Shown here: positions 11,801-21,839 of the stretch, piece by piece
Layout of the letters: the number at the start of each line of letters is the position of its first letter
Numbering within the stretch: position 1 is the stretch's first letter
NCBI GenBank assembly: GCA_020002185.1
Contig: CM034534.1
Span: 18,041,087-18,105,086, forward strand
Length of the DNA stretch: 64,000 nucleotides
Direction of reading: 5' to 3'
Source: Paraescarpia echinospica
Taxonomy: Eukaryota > Annelida > Polychaeta > Sabellida > Siboglinidae
Translations under genes and position numbers: made by a program
Notes under the pieces: model-generated
Databases searched by the model: none
Seen by the model: only the letters and a program-made list of their open reading frames with translations
What the model was told of the DNA's origin: nothing

Positions 11801-14800
11801 CTTCTACTGGCTCTGCCTAGTGTCCACTATATGACCTATTACAACATTTGGGTAAATGTTTTCTGTAGTTTTAGTGAACACGTCAAACAAAACTATTACT
11901 TATTTAATTCCCCATGATGAATTAATTCAAGTTATTCAGGTGCAGTCTCATAAATTTGTGACAGATGGCAAGATGCTACAAGTCAAGCCTAGAAGCGGAC
12001 CATCCAGCTCAACTGACTGGCACTAACTGTCAGCCACACTATGGGCTGTCGCATGCTAACAGATATAACTAGTCTTTTCTTTTGATGATTAAAAAATAAG
12101 TACAAATTATTTTATCACACTGCACACCTGACTTAAACTGTTCACATACTACACATTTAGACATAAAAGATCCGGATTCGCGGCGGGCAAATGAGCTGAA
12201 CTTGCTGAACATTCTTCAGGATAGAACATTTCTATGCAAATGAGTTCTTTTAGACATATCCAATACGTGAATGTTTACCTCATAGAGGCTTTCGTCAATG
12301 TGACACCAACTTCTTCAGTACATGTGACGTATGATGCCATCGTACATGTGAGATAGTTTGTAATTCCCCTTGTCTCGATTGATTGGGAAGCCAACAGAAC
12401 ACAACAAATAAAAGCAGCCATATAGATCAGAAAGGCCGGACACCAATCAACCAAGACGATGGGAATTACTCACATGTATGATGACGTCATGTGTCACATG
12501 TACTGAAGAAGTTAGTGTCACATCAACGAAAGACTCTATAAAGTACAAATTCATGTATTGGATACGTCTAAAAGACTCATTTGTGGAGATGTGAAGACCC
12601 ATAAGAATATAAAAAATGTCAAAAACCAAAATTAATATAAACTTATGTTGTAGGCACCGTGTACAATAATTTTTGTTTGGTAAATCTTTACTCTATAAAA
12701 ACATATTGTATTTACATCGCAAGCACCTAAAATGGTTGGGGGTGAACCACTGATAAGTATTGTACTTCTGTTCACCCCCTTTCCACATTTAACATTGTAT
12801 TTGTTTAATTGCGACGTGTAATGTTAAATGTTGGAAATAAATGATTTACTTACTTACTTATTTGCATAAATATGACCAACATTTGTGAATGTTTTTGTCA
12901 TCTCATACGTTCTCGGTACTGTCACATAGCCCTGTGTTGTGTTACAGAGGAGGAAGACATGGCTCCTCCTGAGGGTACGTTTAAGTGGGAATCGGCAATA
13001 ATCGGAGTCCTCAAGCGAGCGCCCGACAATGAAATTTCAGTGAAGAAGCTTCGGAAAAAGGTACGCTTGCAAGCTGGAGATGGCAAACACTAGATAGGCC
13101 AGAACCAAGTGGTGCAGTCTCTCTTACCTTCCTACATGTTCAGATTTGTAGCAGAAGTAATGAAAACCATTAGAAATCTTGGTAATTATTATTATTTTTT
13201 GTGAGTGCTTTGCAGGCCTGGGGTCAATTACATTGCTATGTAATCTATTACTTTGTTTCCTTCCTGTTACTATTACATGCTGAATTCTTCCTATTACTAT
13301 TACATTTGAAGTTTACCCATGCCCAAAGTAAACATATATGTTCCATTTTATATTGAAATACCATACTGGAATGAAAGACAAAAGCAATAGTCAATGCCAT
13401 GTAACTAGATGGATTATATTACAGTCTAATTAAACCACATTGCTCTACAGCTGCTTGGTACTTGGTGGACAGGTAATTATTGGCTCAAGTACAAATACCT
13501 CAGGATGTTTTTCACACCCACTTTAGTTTAGGCTGAATCGTATGCACCCTGGAGGCAGTCACTAAACCCATAGGCTTACTTGAAAAGGGTATTTGGAAAC
13601 TTGGCACTACTGGCTTCAAAGCAGTGAAAGCCCAGTTTAATCCCTTTAGTCAATGCATCAGTCACACTGTACCAGTGTCTCCTGCCTGCTATGTAAGTGC
13701 TCATAAAACTAGGGTAAAACTTCTCCAGGGCCATGCTGAAGTTGACAAGGGCGGAGCAACCATAAAACCAGGAGAAACTAGTGCAATCTATAACCTAATC
13801 AAATGGAATTGTTATGTAGTTGAAATTCGGTTTAAATGTTCAATAGTAATATAAAGTAATAGGTCAATTACTATTACATTGTTTCCTATTACTATTACAT
13901 TGAGTTTTTGTTCAACATATTACTATTACTTCAATATTTGTAATTGTTACTATTACTATCATATAGTATTATTACTATTACCCCAGGCCTGGTGCTTTGT
14001 AGAGTTTCGGAGTTGTATTTTTGGAGAAAAGATACCATGGTACTTATTGTTAAACAGTAGCAACAGACAGTTATAAAACGGTTAACATTATTCTTATGCC
14101 TCTCTTTCTGGTTTGTTTAAGTTATCTTACGCAGAAGGCAGTGATATTATGTGCATTATGTACACTTTCAGGTCAGGTTTTGTGTGATCAGTGTGAGTAT
14201 GTGTGTACAGTGTATAATGTGTTCTGCCACGTGTTTTATAAGTATGTGTGTACAATGTGTTTAGCCATGTGTTGTGTATGTGTGTGTACAATGTGTTTAG
14301 CCATGTGTTGTGTATGTGTGTGTACAATGTGTTTAGCCATGTGTTGTGTATGTGTGTGTGTACACTATGCAATGTGTTAAATGTACAATGTGTTTAGTCA
14401 TGTGTTGTGTATTTGTGTGTGTACACTATGCAATGTGTTAGATGTACGATGTGTTTAGTCATGTGTTGTGTATGTGTGTGTGTACACTATGCAATGTGTT
14501 AAATGTACAATGTGTTTAGCCATGTGTTGTGTATGTGTGTGTGTACACTATGCAATGTGTTAGATTACAATGTGTTTAGCCATGTGTTGTGTATGTGTGT
14601 GTGTACACTATGCAATGTGTTAAATGTACAATGTGTTTAGTCATGTGTTGTGTATGTGTGTGTGTACACTATGCAATGTGTTAAATGTACAATGTGTTTA
14701 GCCATGTGTTGTGTATGTGTGTGTGTACACTATGCAATGTGTTAAATGTACAATGTGTTCTCGTAGGTCTTATGTGAGTACGCAGCCAGAGGTGGGGACA

Positions 14801-14907
14801 GCACGGTACATTTATCAGAAGAAAAGCTGCTCGCGAAATTCCTGAAGAAGATCAACAAGAATCCTAGACTGAAAGTGCACAAAGAGAAAGTGAAATTGAA
14901 AAAGTGA
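2755..14907 (+). CDS. LYAR: LYAR, cell growth-regulating nucleolar protein (six exons, 5' end missing)
   Basis: LYAR is a nucleolar zinc-finger protein that promotes cell growth and rRNA production in vertebrates. Six exons can be joined in phase: 2755-2875, 5624-5734, 6562-6642, 8774-9152, 12948-13060 and 14767-14907, about 314 codons ending in TGA. In order they encode the His/Cys end of the second LYAR C2HC finger (DSYKEHTKC), the KQEAW segment, the FPNIPRKKAKFE motif, an acidic/lysine-rich nucleolar-type region with KRERKEERRR, and the C-terminal domain (FKW..I..VLKRAPDNEISVKKLRKK, then LSEEKLLAKFLKKINKNP). The first exon, with the start and first finger, must lie upstream of base 1. The size fits the family (human LYAR is about 380 residues). 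Introns are loaded with transposons and minisatellites. The identification rests on recognised family motifs and consistent intron phases. Confidence 0.92.
3031..5341. repeat. 54-bp minisatellite, about 43 copies, in LYAR intron
   Basis: Unit: gctactcggtgacatggacc, then ccatcccacaagggagcaag, then tggaagaagaagaa. The period is 54 bp (for example ctactc at 4691 and 4745). Because 54 is 18 codons, long frames stay open on both strands (846 codons on -, 420 on +). Variants are ordered: between about 3260 and 3900 two alternating unit types form a 108-bp dimer, and 4043-4336 is repeated at 4373-4666 (shift 330 bp). It lies wholly inside the intron 2876-5623. The GAAGAAGAAG runs resemble purine-rich splicing-enhancer motifs. 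Confidence 0.97.
5624..5734 (+). CDS. LYAR: LYAR exon with PRKKAKFE motif
   Basis: Acceptor ttcttgtag ends at 5623. The exon has 37 codons, starting QVQQAIDSANSSDHRLKELL and ending IPRKKAKFE. The next conserved family residues (N-x-x-K-N-S) open the exon at 6562, so the exon should stop after GAG at 5734, where the donor reads gcatgt. A canonical donor (gttaat) at 5759 would add eight residues absent from the family. Confidence 0.88.
5735..6561 (+). other. Probable GC-AG intron of LYAR
   Basis: The donor is GAG|gcatgt and the acceptor is cttgtag|AAC. The joined frame gives AKFE then NFVKNS, matching the gap-free LYAR family pattern. GC-AG introns are a known minor class spliced by the major spliceosome. 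The rest of the intron shows no recognisable element. Confidence 0.7.
6562..6642 (+). CDS. LYAR: LYAR exon, 27 codons
   Basis: It encodes NFVKNSVRVKNAALVTQAWD followed by AISASLS, matching the LYAR segment after the RKKAKF motif. The flanks are cttgtag (acceptor) and gtgagt (strong donor). Both ends are in phase 0. Confidence 0.88.
6643..7474 (+). other. LYAR intron, left part, no feature seen
   Basis: No exon, tandem array or recognisable transposon is visible here. It ends at the TA target site of the pogo-type element. Confidence 0.4.
7475..8651. mobile_element. Non-autonomous pogo/Tc1-mariner type element, 1177 bp
   Basis: It starts CAGTCGTGCCTCGTTATAAC and ends with the near inverse (right end reads CAGTCACGCCTCGTTATAAC on the - strand). 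The flanks carry TA at 7473-7474 and 8652-8653, the duplication made by Tc1/mariner/pogo transposases. The subterminal zones repeat the palindrome CGTTATAACG and the phrase cggggtccacga. The interior has no transposase frame. It lies in the LYAR intron 6643-8773, about 120 bp before the next exon. Confidence 0.85.
8774..9152 (+). CDS. LYAR: LYAR exon: charged nucleolar-type region
   Basis: Acceptor atttcag ends at 8773, and donor gtgaga follows G at 9152 (phase 1). It encodes about 126 residues of highly charged, Ser/Lys/Glu-rich, low-complexity protein with KRERKEERRR, KKSKKMKKKRKHDDEDEE and KSKSKHKSKES. Such basic tracts are typical of the middle of LYAR and likely serve as nuclear/nucleolar localisation signals (inference). 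Confidence 0.88.
9153..10570 (+). other. LYAR intron, no feature seen
   Basis: AT-rich intron between exon 8774-9152 and the hAT element. No exon, tandem array or clear terminal repeats were found. Confidence 0.4.
10571..11815. mobile_element. Non-autonomous hAT element, 1245 bp
   Basis: The left end is CAGAGCCGGTATGTAACAAA and the right end, read on the - strand, is CAGAGCCAGTAGAAGTACTT. The flanks are CCTAGTAT (10563-10570) and CCTAGTGT (11816-11823), an 8-bp target duplication with one mismatch, the size hAT transposases make. Both ends hold many aagtactttta-type subterminal repeats. No transposase frame is visible. Confidence 0.82.
12235..12585. repeat. Long imperfect inverted repeat (foldback), arms about 150 bp
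   Basis: The left arm, 12235-12387, is matched in reverse by 12443-12585. Shared blocks in matching order include caaatgagt, tccaata, cttcttcagtacatgtgac and acatgtgag. The spacer is about 55 bp. It lies in the LYAR intron 9153-12947, so the pre-mRNA could form a hairpin of roughly 150 bp. No target duplication was identified; it may be a foldback or MITE-type transposon. Confidence 0.8.
12948..13060 (+). CDS. LYAR: LYAR exon: start of conserved C-terminal domain
   Basis: Acceptor gttacag ends at 12947 and donor gtacgc starts at 13061. The first two bases complete GAG with the G at 9152. It encodes EEEDMAPPEGTFKWESAIIG and VLKRAPDNEISVKKLRKK, the best conserved LYAR block, ending in phase 0. 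Confidence 0.92.
13213..13991. mobile_element. Non-autonomous hAT element, 779 bp, with perfect 8-bp TSD
   Basis: Both ends read CAGGCCTGGGGT inward. The flanks are identical: GTGCTTTG at 13205-13212 and 13992-13999. The termini are rich in tattactattac repeats. The interior matches 1628-2355 in reverse, and a further fragment lies near 44.14-44.22 kb. No transposase is encoded. Confidence 0.92.
14190..14757. repeat. About 61-bp GT-rich minisatellite next to the last LYAR exon
   Basis: Unit: atgtacaatgtgtttagcca, then tgtgttgtgtatgtgtgtgt, then gtacactatgcaatgtgttaa. The first part has shorter units (about 40 bp) lacking the gtacactatg block. The array runs to within about 10 bp of the 3' splice site at 14766, so its last unit supplies most of the branch-point and pyrimidine region. 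Confidence 0.92.
14767..14907 (+). CDS. LYAR: LYAR last coding exon
   Basis: Acceptor ttctcgtag ends at 14766. It encodes VLCEYAARGGDSTVHLSEEK followed by LLAKFLKKINKNPRLKVHKE and the lysine-rich tail KVKLKK, then TGA at 14905-14907. This is the LYAR C-terminal domain end (SEEELL...FNKKISKNP pattern in the family). Confidence 0.92.
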   Translation, partial: VLCEYAARGGDSTVHLSEEKLLAKFLKKINKNPRLKVHKEKVKLKK

Positions 14908-15152
14908 AAGTAGTTAAAAACAAGACAAACAAAAGTGACCAAGACAAAAACACAGAACAACTTAAATATAGTTTATACATCTTGATCAGTTGTGCATTTG
15001 GGTGGGCAGTTACCCCACTTTAGCATAAGAATTTCTGCGTGAATACCTGTTGTGCCACTAGATGGTAGACATGTAGGGGACAAATTTTACCCCTCCTTTC
15101 AGACGCCTATGCGTGTAACAGGTTTTAATATTGCCAGTAACACTGCACTGTA

Positions 15153-15158
15153 AATAAA
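15153..15158 (+). terminator. Candidate LYAR poly(A) signal AATAAA
   Basis: A canonical AATAAA lies about 245 bp after the LYAR stop. Other AT-rich candidates follow further down, so the true cleavage site is uncertain. Confidence 0.5.
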
Positions 15159-15199
15159 ATGTATGTGAATTTTCAACATCAGATACGCATAATAGATTC

Positions 15200-16141
15200 T
15201 AAGCAGTGATGTGTTAAAATCTCAGCAGGTGCAGTCGAGTCCCGTGTTAAAGAAATGTTTAGGATCTTAGCCTGTTGTGTTCTGCTATATTCAGATGTAC
15301 CAGTATATACTGTTTGAAACCTCTCAGATTAGTAATTTGTAACACAGTGAGTTGTGCTAAATGTATATCTATATCACACTGGATGTTACAACCTTGCTAT
15401 ATTTTTCTTCTAGGTGACCACTCATAATTCCATCTTTAGTATTATTGCTTCCATGATAAGTTACAACTTTAAATTGTGTACACTGCCAATTGTTGCCCTA
15501 TAAGTTGGTCTGACACGTCAGATGGCAATTTTATAAGACATACTAATCAGTTTTGTTAATAATGAACAAATATTTTATGATCCATTTATTTGTTTAAGAA
15601 CCAATTTATGTTATTTTAAGTCTTAAAAAATCAGGAAAAGCTTTAAATTTAGTGATTGGTCTGGAAGTTCCTCAGTTGCATTTAGTGAATGTTGAAACTG
15701 TTTTTAAGTCTGCAGTGATTTGAGAATGCAAAAATATCACATTGTTTTAAGGTCTTGTAATAATTCATAATTAAAATACTGGTGTAATAAAGAAAACAAG
15801 TTTGGTCTATTGTTCTCTCTAATTCTATGCATTTCTGTATGTGTTGCATGTGGGAAATGACATGCCCCATGCACTATATATATCACTTCCCTCAACCCCG
15901 TATAAACGTTCACATAATATGCATTTTAAAAATAAAACGACACAAAAGATGAAAAATTATATTCAAATGCCATGTGTTTGTTATTCCACTTGACAGACCT
16001 GGGGGCAAAAGCATAATTTTATGAAATACTGTAATATCAAATGCCAAAGTGACTTATACAGTAGCAAGTATAATAAAATAAGTAACTATTGTTCAAGTTG
16101 TACATACAGTTTCTTAAAACCAGTTAACAGTCAGTTGCAAT
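15200..16141. other. Intergenic or LYAR 3' flank, no feature seen
   Basis: AT-rich DNA between the LYAR 3' end and the hAT element at 16142. No gene or tandem array is visible. Confidence 0.35.
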
Positions 16142-16898
16142 CAGGGGCGTAGCTAGCCGTACGCACGTACGCACGTGTTTCCACATCAATTTGTTAAACC
16201 AAAAATTCCCGTTAAGACAGTGGCCGCTGGAACCCCTGAAAACTTGGCAAAGAAAATGGCATCACTGACTTGTAACAATTATAAATACTTTGATGACAAA
16301 GGATGAAGTTACTAGAAGCAAGTAGCCCTACGAAGCTGCTTCCGCTGGTAAACGACCGGCAGGCAAGCCGGTGACTAGGCAAAACATAATTTATGTCATC
16401 ATTCACTTGTAACAATTTATCATTGTTTGACTACCACTATGGGGCGAAACTAACAGAAGCATGCTGCCACTATGAAAGCAGTAAGGCGATAGCATACAAG
16501 CACTTAATGGTGGCGTTGACGTACGTAGCCTTACACCGGCCAGGAAAATCGACAAGTTAGATTTTTTAATAATAAAAATTATCAAATAACTGTTGATGCA
16601 GCTGATATTGTTATTGTAGTAGCTGGTGGACAAGTGATGGTCAAAGGTGAAAAAAACGGGAAAGCTATTGACTAAGAAGAATAGGCTTTATCACTGTTAC
16701 TTTCGAGAATGACATGTAGCTTAACTACCAGCTTTGGAAAACTGTAAAGCCAATGCCCAACATTAATAAACATGCCTTTCTTCAAGGTAACTGGAAACAT
16801 CCTATTAATTCATTTGTCCTTCAACGTGGATACAAATTATTGGAATTATGAGTGTATTTTAATAGATCTGAGATAATTCGCTTGAAATCTTTCCCAGA

Positions 16899-17235
16899 AA
16901 GTATCTGCAATGGATGAGACATCTTCTCGCATCCCCAGTGAATGTCTTGGATTTGTTGAAGCCGCCAGCACAACTGGTGAAGCATTGGCCACACAGTGTA
17001 TAGTTCCACGGGAAGAATATGGAGTTTTGGTGGCAAAGGATATGCACTCAGTGATATGAAGGAGCTGCCAGAATGGCATCCAGCGTGGAGTGCACGCTGC
17101 ATTCGCTTGTGAGACAAGATGGGCCAGTCGTACAAATGCACTGTACACATTGAAGTCTGCATTGTCTGTTGTAGTCACTGTCCTGAAATGTTTGGAAGAT
17201 GCACTGGGAAGACAAACCCATAAATTAATTATCTA
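16899..17235 (+). pseudogene. hAT (DUF4371-type) transposase remnant
   Basis: One frame reads ECLGFVEAASTTGEALATQC, a typical block of DUF4371 hAT transposases (EFLGFVE..STTGEALA pattern), and after a stop and frame change another reads CETRWASRTNALYTLKSAL, the family's S-x-TRW-x-R-x-A-L block. The long open frame on the opposite strand is a shadow of this. It is broken and partial, and is cut short at 17319 by the pogo insertion. Confidence 0.72.
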
Positions 17236-17913
17236 TCAATGAAAACATTTGACTTCATCGTAATACTAGTGACCACAGAGTGAGCATGTCCACCATAGCC
17301 TGCTTCCTCAGCCTACTAGGGAAGACCGGGGCTGGTTGACCCACGGGGTTGATTTATTTGATTTATCGGAATAATATTGAACCAATTGCACGGTGGCTCC
17401 ATCTATCGATCAACGGGATGATTACGCACAACTCCAGAAACTTCGGCGTGTGTCTTATTACTTTATGCGTTTTCGTTGGATATAAATGCTGTAATACAGG
17501 GGGGGGGGGGAGAAACCAATTGTAACTTACGTTATATTTATTTGCCGTCATTTATAATGTTGTGCAGCTAAGGAGCGCGGGGGGGCTGTTATAGTCGGCC
17601 TATTATGCCTAGGCTATGCGCTGTGTGACTTTGTGTAGGACCTATTGACAATTAATATGCGCAATGCCGCTTATGTGTTTAGCTAATATTGCGGTAGAGT
17701 AATAATATTATGTTTGAACCATGCATAAACTAGCGTTTTTTAGTAGGCTAGGCCTATTACCGGGGAAGGGGGGTAATAGGCTACTGGAAAGGGTTTGCTT
17801 TAGTTAAGCCTACAGCATGGGGGGATGTCGATTTAAACCTGCGTAATTTTTTTATGTCGCCATTGTAAATACATATACAAGTGAAAACTCATGTTGCAGG
17901 TCTATGGTCAGCC

Positions 17914-19365
17914 ATGCGAACCTATAAAAGAAAATCGAACAGAGGTCGAACGTCGTCGGATAGCATGAATGCGGCTATCAAAGAAGTTTTGGAGGAAGGA
18001 AAGAAGTGTCGTGCCGTGGCGAAAGCCAGCCACATCAGCGAGGCTACTTTGCGACGGTACTACTCGAAAGTTCGAGCAGCCGGAGCAGCGTCTTCAACAA
18101 GGCAGAGGAGGCCAGCCTTGTTGATTATGCAAAGAAGGCAGCACGTTTGTTTTACGGCCTCAGCACAATGCAGGCGCGGAACACGATATCGCTGAGGTCG
18201 CCAGAACCAACCTCACTGAGCCGAGCGACGAGTTTCAACCGGACGAACGTATCTAAATTTTTCGACACCCTGATGGAAGTCTATGCGCGCGACAACTATG
18301 CACCCGAACGGATATGGAATGTCGATGAGACGGGATGCACCACGGTCCAGAAACCAGCGAAGGTTATTGCGACAACTAGTAGCAAACAGGTCGGCGCCAT
18401 AGTGTCAGTGGAACGAGGACAACTCGTGACACTCTGTTGTGCGGTAAACGCTGTGGGGAATAGCGTACCCCCGATGTTCATCTTTCCGAGAGTGAACTAT
18501 CGAGACAACTTCGTCAATGGTGGCCCGGTAGGGTGTGTGGGCACAGCGCACCCTTCCGGGTGGATGACCGCGTCTGGTTTCCTGACCTTCATGAAGCATT
18601 TCGTGGCTCATGTTCGACTCTCCCCCACGGATAAAGTGCTCTTGTTGCTGGACAATCACATATCACACTTGTCAGTCGATGTACTCCAGTATGCCACAGA
18701 CAACGGTGTGGTGATGGTGTCATTTCCCCCGCATTGCTCGCATAAGCTGCAGCCACTGGACCGGTCAGTGTATGGACTCGCCTCTACCCGGCGACGCGGC
18801 AGGAGTCAGAGACGCGCCTCTACCCGGCGACGCAACAGGCGTCAGAGATGCGCCTCTACCCGGCGACGCAGCAGGCGTCAGAGACGCGCCAGTCCTCGAC
18901 GAAGCGTCTGCGTCAATGGCAGCAGGCACAGCGGGCATAGGTCATCAATCGACGCCGTCGACGCCAACATGTGCATCTTCGCGCCGCGAACAACCTCTCA
19001 CACCGGAAGACGTGCGTCCATTCACGAAGGCGCCCCCGCGGAAAACAACCCATCGCGGCAAAAGGCGAGGACGGTGCATGATCTTAACTGACACCCCCGT
19101 GAAGAACGCGATTGAGGCGGAAGCCGCCAAGCGGGAGGCTAAAATGAAAGGAACGGCCAGCCGTAAAGTGGCGCGATCACTCGTTCAGAAGAAAGACGCG
19201 AGATTTGACAAGCGACAGAAAAAATACGGAAGAGGAAACGTCTTTTGTGACGAGCCGTTCAGCAATAGCAGACCCGGCGAGAAGTGGGTCAGCTGCACTG
19301 AATGCGGGAAATGGGCTCATGAGGATTGCACGGGCGGTGATCGGTGTTATGTGTGTCACAATTGA
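17914..19365 (+). pseudogene. pogo-type DDE transposase with C-terminal PHD-like finger, broken
   Basis: The ATG at 17914 starts a psq-type helix-turn-helix (MRTYKRKSNRGRTS..., VAKASHISEATLRRYYSKVR). The frame shifts near 18090-18110 into the DDE_1 domain, with catalytic motifs WNVDETG (about 18318), LLLDNHISH (about 18647) and FPPHCSHKLQPLDRSVYG (about 18723). The block between the early domain and SLRSPEPTSLSRA is shorter than in related transposases, and the region after DRSVYG is missing, with a further frame change into a 36-bp repeat. The last part, in the 18772 frame, ends with a PHD-like knuckle (CTECGKWAHEDC, CYVCHN). It is non-functional as it stands, and GC-rich compared with its surroundings. 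Confidence 0.9.
18781..18888 (+). repeat. 36-bp tandem triplicate inside the transposase
   Basis: Three units of cctctacccggcgacgc plus about 19 bp, at 18781, 18817 and 18853. The period is 12 codons, so both frames stay open (PLPGDAAGVRDA in one, an Arg-rich peptide in the other). It sits where the normal transposase middle region has been lost. Confidence 0.9.
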
Positions 19366-20412
19366 CTCCGATTGGTGCATTTGATTTCGATCACGTCTTT
19401 GACAAACACACTTACACTTAACATTAATAAATGGTTGCTTTAAAATCACATTGGCGTCTTAAATATGGTGCGTCAACCTACCCTGGTGTGTGCGTCATCC
19501 TGCCCCATATACGGGGCAGGTTGGCGCAGGTGACACGGTGTTAAATAACAAGCAATATGACAAATAGCATTCCACTTGTGAAATACATGAATGCCTATAT
19601 TAATAGGTGATATAATTTGGAATGTAGCCGCGCTATTATGATTTACCAAAATAATACAGTATTTGCTAAATATGACTTTTTGTGTAAATCGCGTCAACCA
19701 GCCCCGGTCTCCCCTACAGGTCAAACAGTGTGTCGTTGTACCGGCAGCCAATGATACAGCCTCTATAGTCTTACAACTACAGCAGGGTGTGGAATGCGTT
19801 GTTTGATAGCAGAGCTAGCAGGGCAATTTGAGCAAGAAATAAACACATGCTATACAGGGAGCAGTAACTGTTGCTATGCTACGCTAAATGTTTATATCAT
19901 GTTTTTTTTATTATCAGAGATGGGTTTTATCGTGTAATAATAATAAGGTAACTTCTTCTGCGCCTAAATCTTTAGAAACCAAGCTCAATGGCCAATGGAG
20001 AACTCACGTGTTTTGTTCCCTTATTCCAGTTCCCTTTTTATGGATTATTTCGGCTTCGAAATGCCTCCAACTGCAATTGGATCCACACAGTTTTAGACTA
20101 CCAGATTCCCTCTACGTAGGCGTCAGGATGTGGCGAATATTGGAGTGAGGCTGGGGGAGGGGGCTGAGACTCACCAAAACCCTTCGAGTGCACCCCCATT
20201 CTTGAGTTCACTGCACCCTTTTGCCAAAATATTGGAAGATCGATAAAACTATATCCAGCCCCCACCAAAATTATTGGGATCGACTCAGCCCCCAAGCTCT
20301 CGTGGCCTAGGGTGCGTCGGGACCGGCCGGGGGCTGCCCTCGATCCCGACGGTCTCTATACTCTCTATATAGAAGTGTGCTTCCACATGTATTATGCCTA
20401 GCTACGCTCCTG

Positions 20413-21516
20413 ACAATGGCAGTTTAAAGGGACCCACGTCAGAAGTATTTTGTTGGCCGACGCTTGGCGTCTGCGGCTATTTATAGAACAGTCTCATGTA
20501 GGCGATATGTTTGCCGTCGTTAGTTCTCGGGAACACAAGACAAGCGTGCCCTAAATCTAGTGATTATGTTGTTGACAAGGATTTATTTATAACATACACT
20601 GTTGCAAACTAACAACACTAAATAAATAAACTTAGCTGTATTATGTTAGTGTATACATATAGTTAATGTTAAATTGATTACTGTTTAAGATCTTATGTAC
20701 TTACATGTAAAATTCAAATTATAGACATTCACGTGTGTGATTAAAGAATGTGGAAAAAGGAAATGTGTCGATGTGGTTTGCAACTTAATCGGGCCAGTTT
20801 AAATTCAGCAGGGTCATTTCAAAATTGATCTGGGCCAGTTCAGAAAACATCTGGGCCAGTTCTTTTTTGCTAATTTCAGACACTGTAATAGCATAGATAC
20901 AAACTCATGTATTATTACCAGGTACTCATCAATACCGCTGAGTGAACTGGAGCAACGTAGTGTGAACAAACTTGATATCAACAAAATTAAGAGAATGTGG
21001 GCATTTTAGTTATCTGAAATATCAAATAGCTGATTATCAAGTAACCTGTGTAAATCGTAGTAGATCCTATACCTCTTTTAAGTAGGTCATGGTGTAGTGT
21101 TAGTAACATCCAAAAGGACATGATTGTATACATGAAATATTATTTTGTTACAGTGGATGGTAAATAATTGGCATAACGTCAGATCACTTATATTTTTTGA
21201 ATTTACATATACACCCATGTGCCTGACGTGGGGGGACACAAGAGACCAGGATGCCAGGCTATCTCTAATTATCTGTAAAATAAAATTACTAGTTATTGCA
21301 TACATATAGTTTGTTGGCCGATACAAGTACTGTACATGACCCCGTTGATTTCCAGCCAAATAGCCATCGTTATGATAAAACATGAAAACATAAATGGATG
21401 ACGGTGAATAGGTGTAGCTTCTGTTATATTAAAACAGTGTTACTTGTAAAATGTAGGCCTACAACATGTTTTATATACTTGTAATATAATATTTTATACA
21501 TTATTCAAGTTATCAT

Positions 21517-21520
<4 letters not shown>
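20413..21520. other. Intergenic, no feature seen
   Basis: AT-rich sequence with no supported exon or repeat family. Confidence 0.35.
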
Positions 21521-21555
<35 letters not shown>

Positions 21556-21665
21556 AAATCAAACTTGCTATATTAAGAATTACTACTTAGAAAACAAAAC
21601 AATACGCCACACTACGTGTGAATATATATATACATATATATATGTATATATATATATATATATAC
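21521..21665. repeat. TA microsatellites
   Basis: Two runs of alternating TA separated by about 75 bp of unique sequence. Confidence 0.95.
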
Positions 21666-21839
21666 GGCTATCACAATTGTTTGCAGCAGAATTGTTCACT
21701 CATCACACGTTATCTTTCAAAACAAACTTCACAAACATGCTCTTGTCACATTCAACTCTCGTCCGTCTAAAACAATACATTGACTCACTGGCGAAAACTT
21801 ACTTCAGGTAGCGTCGATCTATTGGACCGTGAATGTCTC

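Larger units (their letters stand above)
17319..19714 (+). mobile_element. pogo/Tigger-type DNA transposon, 2396 bp
   Basis: The 22-bp terminal inverted repeats start GGGAAGACCGGGGCTGG on the left (17319-17340) and GGGGAGACCGGGGCTGG on the right (19693-19714, - strand), with a single mismatch. The TA target duplications are at 17317-17318 and 19715-19716. It encodes a decayed pogo-type transposase on the + strand. Well-matched ends with a damaged gene suggest a fairly young internally deleted copy. Confidence 0.93.
16142..20412 (+). mobile_element. Decayed hAT element interrupted by a pogo element
   Basis: The left end CAGGGGCGTAGCTAG and the right end (CAGGAGCGTAGCTAG on the - strand, closing at 20412) are near-perfect terminal inverted repeats. 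A hAT transposase remnant lies inside at about 16899-17235. A complete pogo-type element (17319-19714) is inserted in it; without that insert it is about 1.9 kb. The flanking 8-mers (gttgcaat, acaatggc) do not match, so either the target duplication has decayed or the two ends come from different copies. Confidence 0.6.

Noticed and set aside
14096..14380. Cys-rich 94-codon frame (CLAMCCVCVCT repeats)
   Set aside because: Product of the GT-rich minisatellite in the LYAR intron.
16821..17178. - strand frames of about 110 codons
   Set aside because: The opposite strand carries recognisable hAT transposase motifs; the - frames are shadows, with only a weak chance likeness to other retroelement proteins.
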